From the NCBI GenBank assembly GCA_004357365.1, contig SMVT01000133.1:1-5214 (forward strand): DNA of 5,214 nucleotides, read 5' to 3'. The DNA is from Nitrospina sp. Lineage in GTDB: Bacteria; Nitrospinota; Nitrospinia; Nitrospinales; Nitrospinaceae. Shown piece after piece: positions 1-5,138 of the stretch; positions within the stretch are counted from its first letter, which is position 1; each line of letters begins with the position of its first letter. A program made the translations under genes and the position numbers. Under the pieces are notes generated by a model. That model did not search any database, was not told the DNA's origin, and saw only the letters and a list, made by a program, of their open reading frames with translations.

Positions 1-210
1 AGGAAGGTGAAAGCATCAATCATGCCGTCAGTTTAAACGGCGAGATTGAAACACGACCATGGAATCTAGTTTTGAGGAGGGACAGGCATTCAGAACGCCG
101 CCAAATCGTAAAATCTGAGGTGCCGGGTGGTCGGAGAAATTAATTCATCTGAAAACGGTGCGATTATGTACGATTGTGTCGAGTTTTAAGATTACTTGGG
201 AAATGTCGGT

Positions 211-216
211 TAAAAT
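211..216 (+). promoter_or_regulatory. Weak candidate -10 box of the transport operon
   Basis: TAAAAT matches the sigma-70 -10 consensus at five of six positions and lies about 106 bases before the first start codon. The only -35-like match nearby (TTAAGA, 186-191) has a 19-base spacer and four of six matches. This is a weak guess; an activator-dependent promoter would look similar. Confidence 0.2.
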
Positions 217-309
217 CAGGGGACATTGTCGCCATCACCATTGATCCCATCGGAACCCTGGAAAACAAAGTGGCGTAATCATCGGCTCAATCAATCAACA
301 GCAGGCAAC

Positions 310-315
310 AGGAGG
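310..315 (+). promoter_or_regulatory. Strong Shine-Dalgarno site that fixes the binding-protein start
   Basis: A perfect AGGAGG lies six bases before the ATG at 322. It decides the start of the substrate-binding protein in favour of 322 over the TTG at 226 in the same frame. The longer version would put 32 polar residues in front of an otherwise standard signal peptide. Confidence 0.85.
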
Positions 316-321
316 CTAAAA

Positions 322-1335
322 ATGAGAAAATATTTTTTCAGAACGACAGTTGCATTTACGTTTGTGTTTTTGGCGCTCTCAAGTTCGGCGTTCGCGCAAT
401 CGAAACTACGTGTCGGCGCGGCCAGTAATATCGGCGGCATGATTGTTTTCGTCGCCCAGGATAAGGGATTTTTCGCCAAGCACGGCCTGGATGCCAAGGT
501 CGTGGTCCGCAATACCGGCTCGGCCCTGACCAAATCGCTGAACGCGGGTGAGATTGATTTTGCCCCGGCGGCGTTCACCAATCTGCCGGTGGCCCTGGAA
601 AAAGGCATCAAATTGCGCGGTGTCGTCGGCTATCTCGGCTCGTCGTACAGCAAACCCACCCATGACGGCAATGTCGGCATTACGGCGCGCCCGAATTCGG
701 GAATCAAAACCATCGCTGATCTTAAAGGCAAGAAGATCGGCGTCACCTTTGGTTCCACGGTCGATTTGTATCTGCGCGAGGTGATGCTGAAAGAAGGGAT
801 GACGATGTCCGATATTAAGCGGGTCAATGTCCGCCCACCCAGCCTGGTGTCGATCCTGGATTCCGGCGGCGTTGACGCCATCGTTTCATGGGAGCCGAAC
901 CTCACCCGGTCGCTGGATAAGGTCAAGGGCGCCACCCTGGTGTCGCGGGGCGGCGATTACATTTGCTTTTGCGCGGTCATGCATGGCAAGCCCGAGACCG
1001 TCAACGGCGACAGAAAACGCACCCAGGCGTTCGTCGATGCGATGTCCGAAGCGGCCCACTATCTCCGTGATCCGAAAAATCTTGATGAGGTTTCGGAAAT
1101 CGGCTCGCGGTTCGTCCGCGGCATGACCGCCGATCTGGTCAAGCGCACCATCCAGCATGTGGTGTATGACGCCCGCATCGGCAAGGGCACGGCCACGGCG
1201 TTCAATTATTCGGTCAAGCAATTGATCGCCCAGAAAAAGATGAAAAAGCCGTATGATCCAGCCAATTATCTGGATACCAGCTTCATCGACAGCACCATGA
1301 AGCGTCATCCGGAATGGTTCGCGGATTTAAAATAA
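322..1335 (+). CDS. ABC transporter periplasmic substrate-binding protein, NMT1/THI5-like (SsuA/TauA/NitT class)
   Basis: This 337-residue secreted protein should capture the substrate in the periplasm and pass it to the permease pair encoded downstream. Residues 1-25 form a Sec signal peptide: basic MRK start, hydrophobic core, and an AFA|QS cleavage site, with no lipobox cysteine. The mature part opens with a typical binding-protein strand (LRVGAASNIGG), then QDKGFFAKHGLDAKVV, a SLNAGEIDFA segment (72-81), IADLKGKKIGVTFGST (131-146) and DSGGVDAIVSWEPN (180-193), all standard for the NMT1/THI5 and SsuA-like fold. Odd feature: YICFC at 213-217 falls where the yeast pyrimidine synthase Thi5 has its CCCFC motif, and the following helix (AFVDAMSEAAHYLRDP) also resembles Thi5. 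The start at 322 is chosen for its strong ribosome binding site and the signal peptide. A 90-base gap with a large hairpin separates it from the ATPase gene, which may allow higher binder expression. The family assignment is firm; the substrate (sulfonate, nitrate, pyrimidine precursor, other) cannot be told. Confidence 0.9.
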   Translation: MRKYFFRTTVAFTFVFLALSSSAFAQSKLRVGAASNIGGMIVFVAQDKGFFAKHGLDAKVVVRNTGSALTKSLNAGEIDFAPAAFTNLPVALEKGIKLRGVVGYLGSSYSKPTHDGNVGITARPNSGIKTIADLKGKKIGVTFGSTVDLYLREVMLKEGMTMSDIKRVNVRPPSLVSILDSGGVDAIVSWEPNLTRSLDKVKGATLVSRGGDYICFCAVMHGKPETVNGDRKRTQAFVDAMSEAAHYLRDPKNLDEVSEIGSRFVRGMTADLVKRTIQHVVYDARIGKGTATAFNYSVKQLIAQKKMKKPYDPANYLDTSFIDSTMKRHPEWFADLK

Positions 1336-1358
1336 ATCCTCGGCCCGCGACTTGAAAC

Positions 1359-1406
1359 AGCCCGCCGCCGGACAGAGGCGTTCCTGCCTTTGTCCGGCGG
1401 CGGGCT
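1359..1406 (+). terminator. Large intercistronic hairpin (attenuator or mRNA-stabilising structure)
   Basis: An inverted repeat of 22 bases per arm (1359-1380 and 1385-1406) encloses a TTCC loop. As RNA all 22 positions pair, with G-U wobbles at 1375/1390 and 1380/1385; the outer 16 pairs are perfect and very GC-rich. No T-run follows (CTCTATGAATT), so it is not a classic intrinsic terminator. Its place between the binding-protein and ATPase genes fits a partial terminator or 3'-end stabiliser that keeps binder mRNA in excess, as known for other binding-protein operons such as malE-malF. The role is inferred. Confidence 0.8.
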
Positions 1407-1425
1407 CTCTATGAATTGGAAATAA

Positions 1426-2214
1426 ATGACCGCAAAACTCGTTGTCCAGGGGTTGTCGCACCACTACCCGGACGAATATACCGGCGTTTCCGTCCACGCC
1501 CTCGACGATATCAATCTTGAAGTCAACGACGGCGAATTCGTCGCCATTGTCGGCCCCAGTGGCTGCGGCAAAACGACGTTGCTTAATATCCTCGCCGGGC
1601 TGCTCCGCTACCGCGAGGGCAACGCCACGGTGGACGGCAAAAAAATCGACGGTCCGGGTCCCGACCGCGGCGTGGTCTTTCAAGAGCATGCTATTTTACC
1701 GTGGCGGACGGTGGCCGGAAATATCGGTCATGGCCTGGAACTCCAAAAAATTCCCCGTCAAGAGCGCCAGGACCGGGTCGCGGAATATATCGAGTTGGTC
1801 GGCCTGGTCGGTTTCGAGGACAGGTACCCCCATGAATTGTCCGGCGGCATGAAGCAGCGTTGCGCGGTGGCGCGCACCCTTTGCGCCGACCCCGAGATCA
1901 TGTTGATGGACGAGCCGTTCGCCGCCGTCGATGCGCAAACCCGCATCACGCTTCAGGAAGAACTCATCCGCATCGCCATCGCCACCAAGAAAACCATCCT
2001 GTTTATTACCCACGCCGTCGATGAGGCGGCGTTTCTGGGCGACCGTTGTTTTGTTTTCTCCCGCCGTCCGGGCCGGCTTCGTGAAACGGTGCACATCAAT
2101 ATCCCGCGCGCCGAGCGAAATTGGGGGGACATCGCCGCGAACCCTGAATTCGTCCGGGCCCGCGACAGAATCCTGGCCCTGGTGCGCGAAGAAGTGATCG
2201 CCGATGACCGATAG
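1426..2214 (+). CDS. ABC transporter ATP-binding protein, NitT/TauT family (SsuB/TauB-like)
   Basis: This 262-residue cytoplasmic ATPase should power import by hydrolysing ATP as a dimer under the two permeases. The motifs run in order and look intact: Walker A GPSGCGKTT (43-51), Q-loop Gln85 in VVFQEHAILPW, ABC signature LSGGMKQR (138-145), Walker B IMLMDEPF with catalytic Glu163, Asp169 in the D-loop, and switch His196 in FITHAVDEA. Length and the ILPWRTVAGNI stretch are typical of the nitrate/sulfonate/taurine subfamily. The ATG at 1426 has a weak GGA ribosome binding site five bases upstream. A four-codon frame (1411-1425) ends exactly at the base before this start and could couple translation. 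The 3' end overlaps the first permease by 11 bases. Nothing indicates damage; the family call is secure and the substrate open. Confidence 0.95.
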   Translation: MTAKLVVQGLSHHYPDEYTGVSVHALDDINLEVNDGEFVAIVGPSGCGKTTLLNILAGLLRYREGNATVDGKKIDGPGPDRGVVFQEHAILPWRTVAGNIGHGLELQKIPRQERQDRVAEYIELVGLVGFEDRYPHELSGGMKQRCAVARTLCADPEIMLMDEPFAAVDAQTRITLQEELIRIAIATKKTILFITHAVDEAAFLGDRCFVFSRRPGRLRETVHINIPRAERNWGDIAANPEFVRARDRILALVREEVIADDR

Positions 2215-3010
2215 ACTCAACCGGTTCCTGGCGTTCTGGCGGCATTTTCCCGGCGCCAAGGTGATTAATCTGGCATTGGTCATTGCCGGTTTGCTGACCG
2301 CGTGGGCGCTGATTTCAGGATCAATCGACAATCCGGACCGCTATTTGCCGTCGCCCCTGGCGGTCGCCGCCTCCTCGGTCGATATGCTCTACAAAGGGCT
2401 GTTGCCGAGCTATTTCGGCGACACGATTTCACGCCTGTTGCTCGGCAGCCTGATCGGCCTGGGGCTTGGGATTCCCTTCGGCTTGTTGTTGGGGCTGAAC
2501 CGCACGGTGTCGGATATTTTCTTTCCGATCATGAATTTCTTTCAATCGGTCTCGGGGATCGCCATTTTTCCCATCGTCGTGATCTGGTGGGGCAACAGCG
2601 ACAAAACCGTGTTGGCGGTCATCCTGTACACCAGTTTCTTCCCGGTCGCGTTTAACGTGCTGTCCGGCGTGCGCGAAGTTCCGCTGCGCTATATCCATGC
2701 GGCGTACACCCTGGGCGCATCGAAATTTCAGGTGATCCGGGACGTTCTGGCGCCGGGGGCGCTGCCGCATATCGCCACCGGATCGCGCCTCAGCATCGGC
2801 TTTGCCTGGCGCGCCGTGATCGCCGGCGAAATGCTGGCGGGCCGGGAGGGGCTGGGATGGATGATTTTCACCGGCCAGGACGCGGATATGACCTCGCAGG
2901 TGATCCTCGGCATGTTGATGATCGGCCTGACCTGGATCGTGTTGGATCACTATCTTCTCAGGCCGCTGGAAGCCGACACCATTGAACGCTGGGGGCTGGT
3001 GCAACGGTGA
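2204..3010 (+). CDS. ABC transporter permease 1, NitT/TauT family (SsuC/TauC-like)
   Basis: This 268-residue inner-membrane protein is one half of the transport channel. About six membrane segments are visible: near 18-38, 77-97, 105-127, 133-154, 197-212 and 231-250. The loop that docks on the ATPase is clear: YIHAAYTLGASKFQVIRDV followed by LAPGALPHI (163-190), a good EAA motif with the invariant Gly at 171. WRAVIAGEM (202-210) is also characteristic of the family. The start ATG lies inside the end of the ATPase gene (11-base overlap) and the stop overlaps the GTG start of permease 2 (shared GTGA), so translation of the three genes is probably coupled. The C-terminal tail DHYLLRPLEADTIERWGL is closely matched in permease 2, pointing to an old duplication. 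Confidence 0.93.
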   Translation: MTDRLNRFLAFWRHFPGAKVINLALVIAGLLTAWALISGSIDNPDRYLPSPLAVAASSVDMLYKGLLPSYFGDTISRLLLGSLIGLGLGIPFGLLLGLNRTVSDIFFPIMNFFQSVSGIAIFPIVVIWWGNSDKTVLAVILYTSFFPVAFNVLSGVREVPLRYIHAAYTLGASKFQVIRDVLAPGALPHIATGSRLSIGFAWRAVIAGEMLAGREGLGWMIFTGQDADMTSQVILGMLMIGLTWIVLDHYLLRPLEADTIERWGLVQR

Positions 3011-3867
3011 ACGCGCTGACAAAATTCTCATTGCTGGTGCAGGGGCGGTTTGGCCGGAAACGCCTGCGCCGAATCGGGCTGGGGTCGATCCCGTTCATCT
3101 TCCTGTTGACCCTGTGGCAGATGAACACGACCTTTGAATGGCTGGCGCCGGTGTTTATCCCGTCGATCGGCGGCGTTATCGACGCCATCTTTATCCTCCA
3201 GAGCGATTGCGGCGGCGTATGGGATATCCTCAGCCTGGATAATACCTGCCTGATGACCACGCATATCCTGTCCAGCATCGGCCGGGTTTTGCTGGCCGCC
3301 GTCATCGGCATCCCCTTGGGGATTATCTTCGGCATTCTGGCCGGGATGAACCGGCTGATTTCAACGGTCCTGGAACCGGTCGGCGTATTCGCCAATTCCA
3401 TATCGGGGATCGCCTGGGTGCCGCTGGCGATTGTCTGGTTCGGCGTCGGTTGGATGACGACGTTGTTCATCATGCTCAACACGGTGTTCTGGCTGATGTT
3501 CTTCAACGCCATGCTGGGCACGCGCGGTATTGCCAAGGTCTACGAGCAGAGCGTTCTCACGCTCGGCGGCAGCCGCTGGAACATCTTCATCCAGGTGTAC
3601 CTTCCGGGCGCGATGCCATCCATCATCACCGGCATGAGGATGAGTTTAGGATTCGGTTGGCGGGCGTTAATCGCCGCCGAGATGATCGGCGGCGACAGCG
3701 GCCTGGGCTTCATGATTTTTACCGCCGCCGAGGAATTCAATGTCGAGCAGGTTTTCCTGGGCGTGATTGTGATCTCGATCATTTATCTGGCGACCGACCA
3801 TTACCTGTTGGGGCCGCTTGAAAAATGGACCATCCACCGTTGGGGCCTGACCTGGAAGCCGACATAA
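3007..3867 (+). CDS. ABC transporter permease 2, NitT/TauT family
   Basis: This 286-residue inner-membrane protein is the second, non-identical half of the channel. It starts with GTG in a GTGA overlap with the stop of permease 1. Membrane segments are visible near 25-38, 92-113, 120-145, 148-168, 212-227 and 248-268. The EAA loop reads VYEQSVLTLGGSRWNIFIQV then YLPGAMPSI (178-206), with GG where GA is usual. WRALIAAEMIGG and the tail DHYLLGPLEKWTIHRWGL mirror permease 1. It differs by a longer arginine-rich N-terminus (RFGRKRLRR, cytoplasmic) and by a longer first external loop (about 40-90) holding two cysteines, 67 and 80, that could form a disulfide in the periplasm. Most SsuC/TauC systems use one permease gene as a homodimer; two in a row imply a heterodimer. 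Confidence 0.93.
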   Translation: MNALTKFSLLVQGRFGRKRLRRIGLGSIPFIFLLTLWQMNTTFEWLAPVFIPSIGGVIDAIFILQSDCGGVWDILSLDNTCLMTTHILSSIGRVLLAAVIGIPLGIIFGILAGMNRLISTVLEPVGVFANSISGIAWVPLAIVWFGVGWMTTLFIMLNTVFWLMFFNAMLGTRGIAKVYEQSVLTLGGSRWNIFIQVYLPGAMPSIITGMRMSLGFGWRALIAAEMIGGDSGLGFMIFTAAEEFNVEQVFLGVIVISIIYLATDHYLLGPLEKWTIHRWGLTWKPT

Positions 3868-3871
3868 AACC

Positions 3872-4249
3872 ATGAATACGGAAACAGCGGTGTTACAGAC
3901 CCCTAGAAAACGGCATTGGTATGGGCGCCGTGACGCGCGTTTTATCATGGTCGTGGCGGTGTTTTTGGCGGTGTTTTATGGGCATGGCTTTATCAATGGC
4001 CCGTCGCGCCTCAGTGATGAATTGCAAATCGCCCTGGACGGAAATCCGGCCAAGGTTGATATTATCATCACGACGAAATTTCCGCCGGAACAATTCCACA
4101 TGAACATTTTTCAGGACCTGGGATCATTGCGGGGAACGAAAGGGGGCAAGGCTTTCCTGTATGGCGTTCGCCCCGCCGATGTCCGTTCCCTATCGCGCCA
4201 TTACTGGATGGAAAATATCGATCTGGTGAAAAAATCCCGTCAACAATAG
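3872..4249 (+). CDS. Small single-pass inner-membrane protein of unknown function
   Basis: I do not recognise this 125-residue protein. It begins four bases after the stop of permease 2 and ends 12 bases before the OsmC gene, so it belongs to the operon. Residues 1-23 are polar and strongly basic (RKRHWYGRRDAR), 24-41 form one hydrophobic membrane segment (FIMVVAVFLAVFYGHGFI), and 42-125 are a soluble part. By the positive-inside rule the soluble part should face the periplasm. It contains VDIIITTKFPPEQFHMNIFQ (63-81) and an RPADVRSLSRHYW segment (100-112) that look like a folded domain rather than low-complexity sequence; there are no cysteines. The ribosome binding site is poor (GGAAG at 3854-3858, 13 bases upstream), so translation may depend on coupling to permease 2. 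It could be an accessory subunit or scaffold of the transporter; this is inference from position. That it is a real gene is likely from frame, spacing and composition. Confidence 0.8.
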   Translation: MNTETAVLQTPRKRHWYGRRDARFIMVVAVFLAVFYGHGFINGPSRLSDELQIALDGNPAKVDIIITTKFPPEQFHMNIFQDLGSLRGTKGGKAFLYGVRPADVRSLSRHYWMENIDLVKKSRQQ

Positions 4250-4261
4250 GAACTTAACGAT

Positions 4262-4762
4262 ATGAACGATCCTGATCTGCTGCCCCCCAGCATTGATCCC
4301 AACACCCGGAAACTGGGAGTCCGCACGGTCTTTGGCAGCAATCAAGCCGGCACCCGCACGGAAGTTAAAGTCCGGGATTTCGACATCGTCTGTACCGATG
4401 AGCCCGACACCCTGGGCGGCACCAATACCGCGCCCAGCCCGTTGGAGATGGCGTTGGTTTCCCTGGTCGGCTGCGACGGCGTCATCATCAACGGGTGCGC
4501 CAAGGCAATGGGTTTTTCCTACAGCGGCGTGGAATTAGAATGTTCCGGGCAGGTCGATATCCGCGGCCCCAAAGGGGTGCCGGGAATTCGTCCTTATTTT
4601 GAAACTATCGACATGACGATCATCTTGCGGACCGATGAGCCGCCCGAGCGGGTCGAAAAACTCAAAAAGAACGTTGAATTCCGCTGCCCGATTATGAATC
4701 TGATGCGTAGCGCCGGGGTTGACCTCAACGTCACCTGGGTGACGAAAGCGGAATCAGATTAG
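4262..4762 (+). CDS. OsmC family protein (thiol-dependent peroxidase-like)
   Basis: This 166-residue cytoplasmic protein belongs to the OsmC/Ohr fold. Family members reduce organic hydroperoxides with a pair of cysteines, although some branches have other or unknown thiol roles. Seen here: the central helix motif APSPLEMALVSLVGCDGV with Cys71, and the second cysteine in EFRCPIMNLM, Cys142, both at expected places. Three further cysteines (44, 79, 94) are unusual. The sequence fits the broad OsmC/YhfA-like branch better than classic OsmC or Ohr. The start ATG at 4262 has AGGAA at 4248-4252, overlapping the stop of the preceding gene. It is the last gene of the operon; possible terminator hairpins follow at once. 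Its presence suggests that the imported compound, or its processing, involves thiols, sulfur or oxidative damage; this is inferred. Confidence 0.9.
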   Translation: MNDPDLLPPSIDPNTRKLGVRTVFGSNQAGTRTEVKVRDFDIVCTDEPDTLGGTNTAPSPLEMALVSLVGCDGVIINGCAKAMGFSYSGVELECSGQVDIRGPKGVPGIRPYFETIDMTIILRTDEPPERVEKLKKNVEFRCPIMNLMRSAGVDLNVTWVTKAESD

Positions 4763-4772
4763 GTTTTTCCAC

Positions 4773-4810
4773 CCCGGATAAATTCAAAAATCCGGGTTAA
4801 AGACTTAACC
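4773..4810 (+). terminator. Possible operon terminator: two mutually exclusive hairpins
   Basis: Just after the OsmC stop, CCCGGAT (4773-4779) pairs with ATCCGGG (4790-4796) around a 10-base loop. GGTTAA (4795-4800) pairs with TTAACC (4805-4810) around AGAC. The two share bases 4795-4796, so they cannot form together in full. No good T-run follows either one; the nearest is CTTTTT at 4835-4840. Transcription may end here but the signal is weak. Confidence 0.4.
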
Positions 4811-4812
4811 AC

Positions 4813-4823
4813 CGAAACAGGGT
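4813..4823 (+). repeat. 11-bp direct repeat, left copy
   Basis: CGAAACAGGGT here is identical to bases 5076-5086. The two copies enclose the recombinase-like, IS630 and tRNA-Ser fragments. The repeat is exact and stops at 11 bases on both sides. It may be a target-site or attachment-type duplication, or chance. Confidence 0.5.
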
Positions 4824-4888
4824 TAGCCGAGTAGCTTTTTAATTCCAACAACATCAGCACCGTTCTCGAGGATGAACGTTAAAGACAA
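4823..4888 (-). pseudogene. Tyrosine recombinase (integrase) C-terminal fragment
   Basis: The minus strand reads SLTFILENGADVVGIKKLLG and then stops (TAA at 4825-4823). This aligns residue for residue with the tyrosine-recombinase stretch THLLENGADLRAIQELLGH, which lies between the conserved HxxR box and the catalytic tyrosine. The usual His of THLL is Phe here. Nothing before or after continues the domain, so the catalytic Arg, His and Tyr are all missing. The match is short; an ankyrin-like LLENGADV motif is an alternative, but the IKKLLG spacing favours an integrase. Confidence 0.45.
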
Positions 4889-4914
4889 TAAGAAAGTTTA
4901 CAACTGGGGTTTAC

Positions 4915-5040
4915 CTCTTCATAAAGCGAGGCTGGAGTGTGGGTGTTGAGGTTGGCCTGCACGAGGATGATTTTTTCAGCCTTCGGAAAGTGGATGTCGG
5001 CCGCCTGCTTGAGAACGCAAGCGTAATCGACGGCGGTGGG
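4915..5040 (-). pseudogene. IS630-family transposase fragment (DDE domain)
   Basis: The minus strand encodes about 42 residues, from PTAVDYACVLKQAADIHF through PKAEKIILVQANLNTH to TPASLYEE. This is the core of IS630-family transposases, whose usual form is TAVDYA...AEKIxLVxDNLNTHTPASLYEAF. The Asp of DNLNTH, the second catalytic residue of the DDE triad, is Ala here (codon GCC at 4956-4954; one base from GAC). Similarity stops abruptly on both sides: after ASLYEE the conserved FPPEEARRL part is absent, and upstream it gives way to tRNA-like sequence. It is a dead internal fragment. Confidence 0.8.
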
Positions 5041-5073
5041 GTGCCGGAGTGGTCGAACGGGGCGGTCTCGAAA
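5035..5073 (+). pseudogene. Truncated tRNA-Ser(CGA), 5' half only
   Basis: From 5041 the sequence GTGCCGGAGTGGTCGAACGG and on to CTCGAAA (5067-5073) matches the D-arm and anticodon arm of bacterial tRNA-Ser genes. The seven-base loop has anticodon CGA at 5069-5071. GCGGT (5062-5066) would be the 5' side of the anticodon stem, but no matching ACCGC follows. The variable arm, a normal T-arm and a 3' acceptor strand are missing. Bases 5035-5041 could serve as the 5' acceptor strand but are shared with the IS630 fragment. TTCGAAA (5074-5080) directly after the anticodon loop resembles a T-loop, as if the middle had been deleted between two TCGAAA repeats. It cannot give a working tRNA. Confidence 0.7.
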
Positions 5074-5075
5074 TT

Positions 5076-5086
5076 CGAAACAGGGT
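5076..5086 (+). repeat. 11-bp direct repeat, right copy
   Basis: CGAAACAGGGT is identical to 4813-4823. This copy begins inside the T-loop-like TTCGAAA at the break of the tRNA-Ser fragment, a place in tRNA genes where integrase attachment sites commonly lie. Confidence 0.5.
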
Positions 5087-5138
5087 GTATTGGTTGGTCC
5101 CATTCCATCCCGAATAGTGCAGAAATCAGCCAGTTTTC

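Larger units (their letters stand above)
1..321. other. Upstream leader region without a convincing gene
   Basis: No complete gene is seen here. One + strand frame is open from the left edge (base 3) to a TAA at 141-143, but its 46 codons give an arginine-rich peptide that I do not recognise. It could be the tail of an upstream gene or chance. AGGAGG at 75-80 looks like a ribosome binding site, but no ATG, GTG or TTG start follows at a usable distance. The region must hold the promoter of the transport operon, because the first gene has its own strong ribosome binding site and no gene abuts it. Confidence 0.5.

Noticed and set aside
75..80. AGGAGG as the start signal of a small upstream gene
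   Set aside because: No ATG, GTG or TTG follows within a usable distance with a sustained open frame.
226..321. N-terminal extension of the binding protein from a TTG at 226
   Set aside because: It would place 32 polar residues before a clear signal peptide, and the ATG at 322 has a perfect AGGAGG six bases upstream.
886..1308. Minus-strand open frame of 140 codons inside the binding-protein gene
   Set aside because: It lies opposite a well-recognised gene and resembles no protein; it arises from the codon bias of the + strand.
1696..2331. Minus-strand open frame of 211 codons across the ATPase and permease 1
   Set aside because: It is antisense to intact Walker and signature motifs and crosses two genes; its His-, Asp- and Arg-rich content is typical of a shadow frame.
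2429..3536. Two long minus-strand open frames over the permease genes
   Set aside because: They mirror hydrophobic coding sequence in reverse, have no recognisable domain and no ribosome binding site that I could see.
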